Shown here: positions 14,585-20,833 of the stretch, piece after piece
Layout of the letters: the number at the start of each line of letters is the position of its first letter
Numbering within the stretch: position 1 is the first letter of the stretch
Source: a virus
Reading direction: 5' to 3' (one strand)
Length of the DNA stretch: 64,000 nucleotides
IMG/VR virus record: IMGVR_UViG_3300033273_000677
Coordinates: 1-64,000 of that record
Translations under genes and position numbers: made by a program
The notes under the pieces: generated by a model
What the model was told of the DNA's origin: nothing
The model's input: the letters and a program-made list of their open reading frames with translations, nothing else
The model's database searches: none

Positions 14585-14794
14585 ATGAATCCAGCAGTCC
14601 TTATTGCCTGCCTATCTCCAATAGCAATAATATGGATTGTGATGAAACTTGCATTATGGTTATCTGCTACTAATACGGAACGAAAGTATGTCGCAGGAGA
14701 GAAATATAGAGTCAGAGGACCCTACGTGGCAGATGCATATGCAGACGTTGATGAAGAGGAAGAGGAGTATGGAGATCGCACAGATTATAAATGA
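14585..14794 (+). CDS. 69-residue single-pass membrane protein
   Basis: Residues 3-27 are a hydrophobic segment (VLIACLSPIAIIWIVMKLAL), followed by a basic stretch and an acidic Asp/Glu tail. This pattern suggests an N-out/C-in inner or thylakoid membrane anchor with a cytoplasmic tail. AAGGAG ribosome site just before the start. Function unknown; it overlaps the next gene by 26 bases. Confidence 0.65.
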   Translation: MNPAVLIACLSPIAIIWIVMKLALWLSATNTERKYVAGEKYRVRGPYVADAYADVDEEEEEYGDRTDYK

Positions 14795-14915
14795 AGCACT
14801 GGAAGAATATTATGCTGAACAAGGAAAACCTGTTCCGAATTGGAGACAAAATAGAAATCCTGAGTGGTGGATAGAATATCTTAAGGAACTGGGACTTGAC
14901 CCAGATAACTCATAG
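14769..14915 (+). CDS. 48-residue unknown protein
   Basis: Start ATG 14769 has GAGGAG just upstream, inside the end of the membrane-protein gene. Sequence MEIAQIINEALEEYYAEQG, then WRQNRNPEWWIEYLKELGL: two short helices with several Trp. The longer frame upstream would overlap the membrane protein entirely, so the internal start is preferred. Confidence 0.6.
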   Translation: MEIAQIINEALEEYYAEQGKPVPNWRQNRNPEWWIEYLKELGLDPDNS

Positions 14916-14924
14916 TGCTATAAT
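14896..14924 (+). promoter_or_regulatory. Sigma70-type promoter (TTGACC, 17 bp, TGC-TATAAT)
   Basis: TTGACC at 14896-14901 and TATAAT at 14919-14924 with a 17-base spacer and an extended TGC. The -35 box lies within the end of the preceding coding sequence. It serves the gene at 14947 and the genes behind it. Confidence 0.85.
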
Positions 14925-14946
14925 ACCATTACACAAAAACCTTATC

Positions 14947-15135
14947 ATGGATTACAAACCTTATTCACCAGAGTGGCATCGTAAAAGATACCTGAAAGAA
15001 GCACTGGATAAGTATTTTGATGATTATGTGGATGTAGAAACTATTCGGGAAGACATCTACGACATTCTTCATTCTCGTGCTAGTGATGCATATGAAGAAT
15101 ACAATCGTTTAAATAAGTTGGCAGAATCTCTTTAG
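14947..15135 (+). CDS. 62-residue conserved-type phage protein
   Basis: Starts MDYKPYSPEWHRKRYLKEAL; the start is placed after the promoter at 14896-14924. Helical, acidic, with DYVDVETIREDIYDIL. I recall near-identical openings in T4-like cyanophages. No known role. First gene of an early transcription unit. Confidence 0.75.
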   Translation: MDYKPYSPEWHRKRYLKEALDKYFDDYVDVETIREDIYDILHSRASDAYEEYNRLNKLAESL

Positions 15136-15136
15136 A

Positions 15137-15562
15137 ATGAAAAAGAATGATACTGTAGAATATCTTGGATGTTCTGATGAACAAGTCAGATGGGGAAATA
15201 ATGATGATCCCAGATCATTTTTAATTGTGGGTAAAGAATATGTGATTGAAAAGGTAGATGTTCATAGGCAACATACAAAGATCAAATTGTATAATAAGAT
15301 GGGGTGGTTCAACTCAGTCTGCTTCAGATTAGTGAAAACTGAGTTAAATACTTATTCCAACTATGAGACAGACATGGACCCAACTAGCATAACACTGACA
15401 ACACCATCAAAGTCTTTTGCATATGAGCAACAAGCAAGAGAAATTGAAAAATGTTCTGATGTTGACCAACTTCGCAACATATGCAAATGTTATGCTAAAC
15501 TATACTACAAACAACAAGAAACCTTAAGGACACTAGGACTTCCAAATGAACCTGATCAGTAA
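15137..15562 (+). CDS. 141-residue unknown protein
   Basis: N-terminal half is beta-rich (GKEYVIEKVDVHRQHTKIKLY), like a small SH3-like barrel; C-terminal half is helical (QQAREIEKCSDVDQLRNICKCYAKLYYKQQETL). The C-terminal helix pair recurs in cyanophage proteins in my memory. Overlaps the next gene by 17 bases. Function unknown. Confidence 0.65.
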   Translation: MKKNDTVEYLGCSDEQVRWGNNDDPRSFLIVGKEYVIEKVDVHRQHTKIKLYNKMGWFNSVCFRLVKTELNTYSNYETDMDPTSITLTTPSKSFAYEQQAREIEKCSDVDQLRNICKCYAKLYYKQQETLRTLGLPNEPDQ

Positions 15563-15770
15563 GTCAGATCCTCAATACTTTGAAGTAACGTCTGATAAAC
15601 CATATGACAGACATCAGTATAAAGTGGTATATCACTGCGGTGATTGTGGTTGTGAACATCAAATTGTAGATTCATGGGAAGAGGTAAGAGAACTATGGTG
15701 GAATAGCATCCCACAATTTATCTCTCATGTTGAAGTGCTAGATAAAAAGGAGACCAAAGGATTCAAATGA
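15546..15770 (+). CDS. 74-residue protein with CxxC motif
   Basis: Contains CGDCGC (residues 31-36) followed by a His, a possible half of a zinc or metal site. Otherwise a small alpha/beta sequence with SWEEVRELWW. Overlaps both neighbours, with an ATGA junction to the cupin gene. Function unknown. Confidence 0.6.
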   Translation: MNLISKSDPQYFEVTSDKPYDRHQYKVVYHCGDCGCEHQIVDSWEEVRELWWNSIPQFISHVEVLDKKETKGFK

Positions 15771-16237
15771 GTGTTCAGTTTCGTAAGCATCGGGTGTTCC
15801 GTGAGACTCCCGATGTTGTTTTCTATGATATTAGTGTAGATGATTCAAACGCATCTGATCTTGTGGTACACGAAGGACCGGCAGTATCACCACCAGATGA
15901 TGTCATCGGTGCAAAACAGTTCTACATCCACCATCATCAAGTGGACCATAATCGTGTCCTCTCAGGTGAAAGAACTTTTGAACTTGTGAACTTTGATTGG
16001 AAGTTTCCATACCATATTGTTCACATGAATCGTAAGAGTGGGGCACTGGTAGTTCCTATCGGAACATATCATCGTAGCACATCAGGTGAGAAAGGTTCGA
16101 TTGTAATTAATCAGGCAGTTCGTGATGATGAGTTCAACCCAGAAACAGAGTTTATCCCTGTAAGTGCTGGAAACAATCCAGAACTGTATCGCATTCTTGT
16201 TCATGAACAACCAGTAATTCACGACATAGGAGAATAA
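15767..16237 (+). CDS. Cupin-like protein
   Basis: 156 residues, beta-rich. Cupin motif 1 is recognisable in H55-H-H57...H61...G67, and motif 2 in PIGTYH (H102), so a metal-binding barrel is likely. The spacing fits a single-domain cupin such as an isomerase, epimerase or sensing protein. No substrate can be inferred. It is translationally coupled to the preceding CxxC protein (ATGA). The assignment is from motif pattern only. Confidence 0.65.
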   Translation: MSVQFRKHRVFRETPDVVFYDISVDDSNASDLVVHEGPAVSPPDDVIGAKQFYIHHHQVDHNRVLSGERTFELVNFDWKFPYHIVHMNRKSGALVVPIGTYHRSTSGEKGSIVINQAVRDDEFNPETEFIPVSAGNNPELYRILVHEQPVIHDIGE

Positions 16238-16238
16238 A

Positions 16239-16430
16239 ATGCACGATTTTCTAGACAATCTGGGTGCACAACAGTATGAAAAAATGAGGGAACGTAATGC
16301 CACCAAGGAAGAAATCACCAACACCTGCGAAGAAACCTACGGCAAAAAAGCCTGTCACGAAGAAACCTACTACGACTCCCAAAGCGAAGGCAAAGAGTTC
16401 CAAACCAAAACGGAAGAAACTTCCACCTGA
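16239..16430 (+). CDS. 63-residue unknown protein, overlapping the next gene in another frame
   Basis: Start has a strong AGGAGA site two bases after the cupin stop. The first 19 residues (MHDFLDNLGAQQYEKMRER) look natural; the rest is read through the start of the basic protein gene at 16297 in a different frame and is Glu/Thr-rich, so the C-terminal part may be constrained mainly by the other gene. Real start likely; biological relevance of the tail uncertain. Confidence 0.45.
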   Translation: MHDFLDNLGAQQYEKMRERNATKEEITNTCEETYGKKACHEETYYDSQSEGKEFQTKTEETST

Positions 16431-16587
16431 AGAAATGCACCCATTTCCAACATTTCCATATCGTTTAGAATATCAAGATGGAAACGACACCAGAGTCTGT
16501 CACTTCGAATGTGAAGAACACAGAACCAAACACATCAAACGATACGGACTCCGAAAAAACCAATACTTCAGCGACAACCTTACCTAA
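16297..16587 (+). CDS. Basic Lys/Pro-rich protein with C-terminal domain
   Basis: 96 residues. Residues 1-42 are a low-complexity Lys/Pro/Ala/Thr tail (PAKKPTAKKPVTKKP), like histone or DNA-compaction tails. Residues 47-96 form a compact domain with FPYRLEY, VCHFECEEHRTKH and RYGLRKNQYF, a pattern I recall in cyanophage small proteins. AGGGAAC lies just upstream. DNA or RNA binding is likely given the charge (inference). It overlaps genes on both sides in other frames. Confidence 0.7.
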   Translation: MPPRKKSPTPAKKPTAKKPVTKKPTTTPKAKAKSSKPKRKKLPPEEMHPFPTFPYRLEYQDGNDTRVCHFECEEHRTKHIKRYGLRKNQYFSDNLT

Positions 16588-16720
16588 GGATCCTATTATC
16601 CCCTCCCTAATGTTCCTGGGAGTGATACTTGCCACATTAGGTTTCATTGTGCTAGGATACTTCAAGGGTAACATGCATTTGCTAACTACACTTAAAAACG
16701 CAAAGGAATTTTATGGCTGA
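16478..16720 (+). CDS. 80-residue single-pass membrane protein
   Basis: First 36 residues are polar (Thr/Ser/Asn/Glu-rich), then IIPSLMFLGVILATLGFIVL forms a clear membrane segment, followed by a short basic tail. The first 110 bases overlap the basic protein gene in another frame; the membrane half lies in otherwise unoccupied DNA, which supports the gene. Not a high-light-inducible protein: the ExxNGRxAMxG signature is absent. Confidence 0.55.
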   Translation: METTPESVTSNVKNTEPNTSNDTDSEKTNTSATTLPKDPIIPSLMFLGVILATLGFIVLGYFKGNMHLLTTLKNAKEFYG

Positions 16721-16865
16721 TACTGAGAAAAAACAGTTTGTAAACTCCAAAGGTGATACCTGGGAGTATGAAGAAACTGAAGAAATGCGGAAAGCAGTAG
16801 AACGACTGCACCAAACTATCCGAGAACTTGAGGAAAAAGCACCTGATTATGGAGTAGGAAAGTGA
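16713..16865 (+). CDS. 50-residue acidic helical protein
   Basis: ATG 16713 with AAAGGAA upstream, overlapping the preceding stop by 8 bases. Sequence opens MADTEKKQFVNSKGDTWEYE and continues as a charged amphipathic helix (MRKAVERLHQTIRELEEK). Shares a GTGA junction with the next gene. Function unknown. Confidence 0.6.
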   Translation: MADTEKKQFVNSKGDTWEYEETEEMRKAVERLHQTIRELEEKAPDYGVGK

Positions 16866-17026
16866 AAGAAAGGGTCACTCCCGAAACATATAAAAAAATA
16901 AATGAAGAGTTTGAGGAAGAGGGTACACCTTTCAGAATCAAAATTCCCACTCAAGAACAAATAGATCAATGTTTAAATCAAGAAAATCAAGAAAATCAAG
17001 AAAATCATGAAACTACTAACACTTGA
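16862..17026 (+). CDS. 54-residue protein with NQE tandem repeat tail
   Basis: GTG start in a GTGA junction. The N-terminal half (KERVTPETYKKINEEFEEEG) is charged; the C-terminal part contains NQE repeated three times from CAAGAAAAT units at about 16977-17004, then a short Thr-rich end. The repeat suggests slippage and rapid length change. Function unknown. Confidence 0.5.
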   Translation: MKERVTPETYKKINEEFEEEGTPFRIKIPTQEQIDQCLNQENQENQENHETTNT

Positions 17027-17210
17027 AGATTATCAAAAAGCAGGAGAAGAATTTTGGCCAAAATATTGGTATGTTGCCAAAGAACTGGGAGAAAATGCTA
17101 AACCAGAAGACGTGCTGAAAGTTATGGAAGCAGTCGGTGGTCTTGCACTGAAACTTAAACTTGAAGAGAAACTTCCTCCATTTGGATTTAACAAAAAAGA
17201 TAATGATTGA
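17007..17210 (+). CDS. 67-residue conserved-type protein
   Basis: Opens MKLLTLEDYQKAGEEFWPKY and continues as two or three helices with a VLKVMEAVGGLALKLK core. I recall close relatives in T4-like cyanophages; no role known. Overlaps the NQE-repeat gene at its start and the next gene (ATGATTGA) at its end, so it is translationally coupled. Confidence 0.7.
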   Translation: MKLLTLEDYQKAGEEFWPKYWYVAKELGENAKPEDVLKVMEAVGGLALKLKLEEKLPPFGFNKKDND

Positions 17211-17493
17211 AACATCTACAAAATCTAAACTCTCCACCTCTCTTGGTGGTACTGTAGAAAAAAATATTCCTGAAGATGTTGTGTGGATTGATGATGCTTT
17301 TTACATCAAAAAAACAAGATTTGGTCTTCATACTTCTATCCTAAAAGAACCTTATGGTGCTCACTTTATCACTGGAATGCACTATGAAGATGTTCTTAAA
17401 ATGACGAGATGGCACCTAAAGTGCTTGCAAGATGGAAGTCTTGATGATTATACTAGAGTTGTAAATAGTGGTGTTGTTGGTGGTAAACTCTGA
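17203..17493 (+). CDS. 96-residue unknown protein
   Basis: Start ATG 17203 overlaps the previous stop by 8 bases; the longer frame upstream lies wholly inside the previous gene. Mixed alpha/beta, with DDAFYIKKTRFGLHTSIL and YEDVLKMTRWHLKCL. No motif recognised. The next gene starts on its last base (TGATG). Confidence 0.65.
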   Translation: MIETSTKSKLSTSLGGTVEKNIPEDVVWIDDAFYIKKTRFGLHTSILKEPYGAHFITGMHYEDVLKMTRWHLKCLQDGSLDDYTRVVNSGVVGGKL

Positions 17494-17672
17494 TGTATGA
17501 GGAATTGAATTGCTTTGAAGAAGCACTGAAACACTTTGGCACTCGTGTTGAAGTAATTACTGCTATGGAAATGTCTAGGAGAATCTCTCCCGAAGACGCA
17601 TATCAAATGATTAAAGAAGAACTTAAAGAGGTGAAGAAGTGTCGTAAGGAGTTCAAAAAAGATGGATGTTGA
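17493..17672 (+). CDS. 59-residue helical protein
   Basis: TGATG junction with the previous gene. Opens MYEELNCFEEALKHFGTRVE; strongly helical with a Lys-rich C-terminus (VKKCRKEFKKDGC). Overlaps the next start by 11 bases. Function unknown. Confidence 0.6.
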   Translation: MYEELNCFEEALKHFGTRVEVITAMEMSRRISPEDAYQMIKEELKEVKKCRKEFKKDGC

Positions 17673-17826
17673 TAGTCTGAAAGTCAATCAAAATAGAGAT
17701 GGTACATTCACCCTTGAATGGGACAAAGAAGATCCCAAATGGAGTTTTCTAAATGGGATGACATCCAAAGAAATCGTTGCTATCATAGAGGAGGCAATAA
17801 AAAATGACACAAATGCCCAATATTAA
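17662..17826 (+). CDS. 54-residue conserved-type protein
   Basis: MDVDSLKVNQNRDGTFTLEW then DKEDPKWSFLNGMTSKEIVA: the LEWDK-DP-WSFLNG-TSKEI pattern is one I recall from many T4-like cyanophages. Likely a small alpha/beta protein. Coupled at both ends by overlap. No known role. Confidence 0.7.
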   Translation: MDVDSLKVNQNRDGTFTLEWDKEDPKWSFLNGMTSKEIVAIIEEAIKNDTNAQY

Positions 17827-17977
17827 AGATGTGACTAATTCTCCTGAAGATTGGGATGACTTTTGGAATGGAGAAGATCTCACAGATGATGAAGTTGAAT
17901 ATCTAAAAACAAGATCAGAATATTATTTTGATTATAATCGTAATGACCTAAACAGACCAAACCCTTTTAAAAAATAA
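17804..17977 (+). CDS. 57-residue acidic protein
   Basis: Starts inside the previous gene with GAGGAGG nearby at 17788-17794. Asp/Glu-rich (DWDDFWNGEDLTDDEVEYL) and ends with a basic RPNPFKK. The stop and next start share TAATG. Possibly a DNA mimic or host-protein binder, but that is speculation from charge only. Confidence 0.6.
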   Translation: MTQMPNIKDVTNSPEDWDDFWNGEDLTDDEVEYLKTRSEYYFDYNRNDLNRPNPFKK

Positions 17978-18201
17978 TGGCACTATCAAAATCAGTTGAA
18001 GAATCACTCAAAGAAGCAGAACAATCACTCCGAAATGCACTAGCTTTTGCTGCACGACAAGAGAGACCAATGGTTTGTAGTGTCATTGCTGATTTGATCA
18101 GCAAGATTGAATCTATACAGGAAACTGATTCCATTTTGGACAAACTTGAGAACCGTAAACCAGGAGATTCTGGGATGTTCGGTAACATATTTGACGAATA
18201 A
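17977..18201 (+). CDS. 74-residue conserved-type helical protein
   Basis: Opens MALSKSVEESLKEAEQSLRN and contains ALAFAARQERPMVCSVIADL and KPGDSGMFG, a combination I recall from several T4-like cyanophages. Predicted helical bundle. Last gene of a nine-gene overlapping string. No known function. Confidence 0.7.
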   Translation: MALSKSVEESLKEAEQSLRNALAFAARQERPMVCSVIADLISKIESIQETDSILDKLENRKPGDSGMFGNIFDE

Positions 18202-18275
18202 TCCCAAAGAAAATATTAAATTTCTAGATAGTACTAGATTCTAATGTTAGAATTTGGAAACATCGCACGAGATCT

Positions 18276-18470
18276 ATGACACTTCCATCCAACGGCAAAA
18301 AACTGACCAAAAACGAAGAGAAAAGCATGAAAATTGCCCTAGAACAGGCAGATATTCGTGCAATTCACCCCGAAAGGATGGAAGCACTAGCAGATTCTAT
18401 GGTAGCAAAACTAAAAGGAAATGCTACAAATGCTCAGGGTTGGCGCACTACAAGTGCACTTAATGAGTAA
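18276..18470 (+). CDS. 64-residue unknown protein
   Basis: Opens MTLPSNGKKLTKNEEKSMKI, helical and charged, ends GWRTTSALNE. The 74 bases before it contain repeated CTAGA/TAGAT motifs but no clear promoter. Function unknown. Followed by a late promoter. Confidence 0.65.
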   Translation: MTLPSNGKKLTKNEEKSMKIALEQADIRAIHPERMEALADSMVAKLKGNATNAQGWRTTSALNE

Positions 18471-18475
18471 TTAAC

Positions 18476-18483
18476 AATAAATA
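18476..18483 (+). promoter_or_regulatory. T4-type late promoter AATAAATA
   Basis: CAATAAATAG in a short intergenic stretch 25 bases before the next start; not inside coding sequence. Confidence 0.6.
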
Positions 18484-18508
18484 GTACAAAGCTTTACAAA
18501 AACTTCAC

Positions 18509-18736
18509 ATGGAAAGTATCGAAAAGCATATTGAAAGAGACAAGGAAATCTTACACGATCCCACCGTCTCACCACAAATGCGTCGTCACATTGAAGGTGA
18601 ACTGCACGATTTAGAAGAGTATGCAGAACATCATAAAAAAGAAATTGAAGCAGGTGATCATCACGATCCATCATATCTTGAGTTGTTCTGTGACCAGAAC
18701 CCATCAGAACCCGAATGTTTGATTTATGATGATTGA
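18509..18736 (+). CDS. 75-residue acidic His-rich protein
   Basis: MESIEKHIERDKEILHDPTV, then HIEGELHDLEEYAEHHKKEI and DHHDPSYLELFCDQNPSEPECL. Helical N-terminal part with many His and Glu; the C-terminus has two Cys. A metal-binding role is conceivable but no known motif fits. Followed by a factor-independent terminator. Confidence 0.65.
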   Translation: MESIEKHIERDKEILHDPTVSPQMRRHIEGELHDLEEYAEHHKKEIEAGDHHDPSYLELFCDQNPSEPECLIYDD

Positions 18737-18762
18737 GTGTGACAGTTAAATAGGTGGCACAC

Positions 18763-18784
18763 GGACCCTCCGGGGTCTTTTTTT
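18763..18784 (+). terminator. Factor-independent terminator
   Basis: GACCC-TCCG-GGGTC stem-loop (18764-18777) followed by seven T. A classic intrinsic terminator. A TATAAT -10 box begins only 7 bases after the T-run. Confidence 0.85.
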
Positions 18785-18790
18785 ATGCCC

Positions 18791-18796
18791 TATAAT
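18791..18796 (+). promoter_or_regulatory. -10 element right behind a terminator
   Basis: ATGCCC-TATAAT followed by the shared leader GGAGTAATCAAGC. No proper -35 hexamer; the terminator occupies that position. The downstream gene starts at 18822, 26 bases after the -10. Confidence 0.65.
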
Positions 18797-18821
18797 TACG
18801 GAGTAATCAAGCAAAGGCACC

Positions 18822-19247
18822 ATGGGAACCCGCAGCAGGATCGGCATCCAACTCCAAGACAACAGCATCTTGTCTGTCTATTGCCACTATGATGGTTATC
18901 CTGCCTTCAATGGTCGTGTTCTGCGTGACAACTTCGACACCGTTGAGAAGGTTCGCAATCTGATTGATGGTGGGAACATGTCCTGTACCTGGACAAATGC
19001 AGGTTGGAACAATGAAACTCTGCCCGAATCTGGTCCTCTTTACTATACTATGCGTGGTGAATCTATTGAAGACAATGCACCTGAACTTAGTAAAAATGTG
19101 AAAGAGTATATGGAACTGGGTGGTGAATATGGTGATGAAGAGTATGCTTATCTCTTCACAAGTGCCGGGTGGACATGTTACAATACCCGTTCTTGGGATG
19201 ATAACTACATGAAAGAAGAAGAAATCCCTGCCGGACCAGTTGCCTAA
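18822..19247 (+). CDS. 141-residue conserved phage protein
   Basis: Opens MGTRSRIGIQLQDNSILSVY followed by CHYDGYPAFNGRVL; this opening is shared by proteins of many unrelated phages in my memory. Alpha/beta with an acidic, Tyr-rich C-terminal half. The function is unknown. It is the only gene between two hairpin-promoter units. Confidence 0.78.
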   Translation: MGTRSRIGIQLQDNSILSVYCHYDGYPAFNGRVLRDNFDTVEKVRNLIDGGNMSCTWTNAGWNNETLPESGPLYYTMRGESIEDNAPELSKNVKEYMELGGEYGDEEYAYLFTSAGWTCYNTRSWDDNYMKEEEIPAGPVA

Positions 19248-19256
19248 GTGGCACAC

Positions 19257-19290
19257 GGCATCCTGAAACCTCACCAGGATGCCCTATAAT
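19257..19290 (+). promoter_or_regulatory. Hairpin-promoter cassette: GGCATCCTG/CAGGATGCC then TATAAT
   Basis: Perfect 9-bp stem (19257-19265 with 19275-19283, 9-base loop), one C, then TATAAT (19285-19290) and leader TTTGTAATCAACGGAAC. Almost base-for-base the same as the cassette at 22035-22068, including upstream TAAGTGGCACA. The hairpin can end the upstream transcript; the -10 starts the next. Confidence 0.8.
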
Positions 19291-19314
19291 ACCTTTGTAA
19301 TCAACGGAACTGCT

Positions 19315-20046
19315 ATGGGTACCCTCGCACAGATCGAAGCAGGTCGGAAGGCAAAGTACGATGGTCATGCTGAAGAAGAAACTTCAGCAGAGAGTTTGTC
19401 AATATCAACTGAATACTATCACTACACAGACGGTAGAAATATCACAAAAAGAGATATTCTTTGCGATACTCTTGGGCACTATTTCAGCAAAAAGTCAGTA
19501 TCAAAAGAACACACTCAATGTCATCTAACATCTTGGGATGTTTGGTGTACTTATTTCAACATCACTGGTGAACTTCGTGAATGGTTTGGATTGTTCTTTG
19601 GAACTCCGCATGAAGACGTTAGCAATGGCACTCACCCACAACATCGTGTTATTGATAATGACCGATTGAATGAACTTGGTGTTAAGTGGTTCAATGATCA
19701 TAAAATGGAAACCTTTGATGCTATCGTTCGTAAGGGAATCTATCAAAACAGAAAAACAAAGGATATTTTTGTTGGTGAACCAGTTAATAGAATGATATGG
19801 TATAATAAAGAAACGAAACAAGAGTGGAATTATCATATCAAGAGTATTGCTGATGTTATTGAAGGTGGATATTGGAGATTAGCACCACCTAGCAAAAAAA
19901 CACCTATACCAACTACACTTTGGTTTATTGATGCTAATGGTAATAAACTATTTCATGTTCAAATGAAAGGTTCTGGTGAAAAGTTCAACTCTAGTTATCA
20001 TTCTCTCATGTTTCATATCCATCGCCCTAAAGTAAATGCTTATTAA
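19315..20046 (+). CDS. Candidate restriction endonuclease next to a DNA methyltransferase
   Basis: 243 residues from ATG 19315; the frame upstream overlaps the promoter cassette. A possible nuclease site is D206 with Q216-x-K218 in a strand pair (WFIDANGNKLFHVQMKGSG), like the PD-(D/E)xK fold with Gln in place of the acid. It overlaps the methyltransferase gene by 11 bases, so the two are made together, as in type II restriction-modification systems. The endonuclease call rests on context plus this weak motif. It could instead be a target-recognition partner or unrelated. Confidence 0.55.
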   Translation: MGTLAQIEAGRKAKYDGHAEEETSAESLSISTEYYHYTDGRNITKRDILCDTLGHYFSKKSVSKEHTQCHLTSWDVWCTYFNITGELREWFGLFFGTPHEDVSNGTHPQHRVIDNDRLNELGVKWFNDHKMETFDAIVRKGIYQNRKTKDIFVGEPVNRMIWYNKETKQEWNYHIKSIADVIEGGYWRLAPPSKKTPIPTTLWFIDANGNKLFHVQMKGSGEKFNSSYHSLMFHIHRPKVNAY

Positions 20047-20761
20047 TAAAGATTGTATTGAAGGTATGAAGGAGATGGAAGATAATTCCATCGATTGTAT
20101 CGTCACATCTCCTCCATACAACAAAAAAGGTTTGCTTGGCAATGTTAAACCAGGCAATCAGATTTGGGGTAAGTTCCAGATAGATTACAACACATATGGT
20201 GATGATATGCCTGAGGACCAATATCAGGCATGGATGATAGAGTTTTTGAATCAATGCCATCGTGTGATTAAACCTGAAGGTTCTATCTTCTTCAACCATA
20301 AACCAAGACGATACAAGAATAGATGTTATCTACCAACAGATTTCATCAGTCAAAGTGATGCTCAACTCTATCAACTTATCATCTGGGATAGACGTAATTC
20401 ACCAAATATCAGAAATGATGTACTTGTGCCATGCACAGAGCATATCTATTGGTTCTGCAAAAAGAAACCAAAAGTATTTCGTGATGCCGTAGATCCTGCA
20501 TACAAAGGTGAAGTATGGGTGATCAATCCTGACAGACAGAAACAACACCCAGCACCATTTCCTCCACAACTGGTAGAAAACTGCATCAAACTTACCACAC
20601 AAGAGGGTGATTTGGTGCTTGATCCTTTTATGGGATCAGGTACAACTGCTGTTGTGTCACAAAATCTTAACAGAAAATGGATTGGGTTTGACATCGACGA
20701 AAAATATGCTACAATTACAACTGAACGATTGAAAGAAGGACTTTCCTCTTTCTTTGTTTGA
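20036..20761 (+). CDS. DNA methyltransferase, beta class (N6-adenine or N4-cytosine)
   Basis: 241 residues. Motif IV TSPPYN at 24-29 comes first and the S-adenosylmethionine motif I DPFMGSGTT at 196-204 comes last, the beta-class order. NRKWIGFDIDEKYATITTERL is the usual C-terminal motif II-III region. TSPPY occurs in both N6-adenine and N4-cytosine enzymes, so the methylated base is open. It would protect phage DNA from host nucleases or from the product of the overlapping upstream gene. The target sequence is not predictable here. Confidence 0.88.
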   Translation: MLINKDCIEGMKEMEDNSIDCIVTSPPYNKKGLLGNVKPGNQIWGKFQIDYNTYGDDMPEDQYQAWMIEFLNQCHRVIKPEGSIFFNHKPRRYKNRCYLPTDFISQSDAQLYQLIIWDRRNSPNIRNDVLVPCTEHIYWFCKKKPKVFRDAVDPAYKGEVWVINPDRQKQHPAPFPPQLVENCIKLTTQEGDLVLDPFMGSGTTAVVSQNLNRKWIGFDIDEKYATITTERLKEGLSSFFV

Positions 20762-20833
20762 GACAAACCATTCAAACCCTCAAATAAAATCGTTTACTTT
20801 CTAACCTAACACCATTTAATTTCAGTTAGAACC

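Noticed and set aside
16478-16720. High-light-inducible (Hli) protein
   Set aside because: It has a membrane helix, but the chlorophyll-binding ExxNGRxAMxG motif is missing.
18254-18463. 69-residue plus-strand frame overlapping the 18276 gene
   Set aside because: Out of frame with the better-supported gene; product is Arg/Lys/Ser low complexity with no relatives recalled.
18807-19274. 155-residue minus-strand frame
   Set aside because: Covers a plus-strand gene with its own promoter and ribosome site; the antisense product has no recognisable domain.
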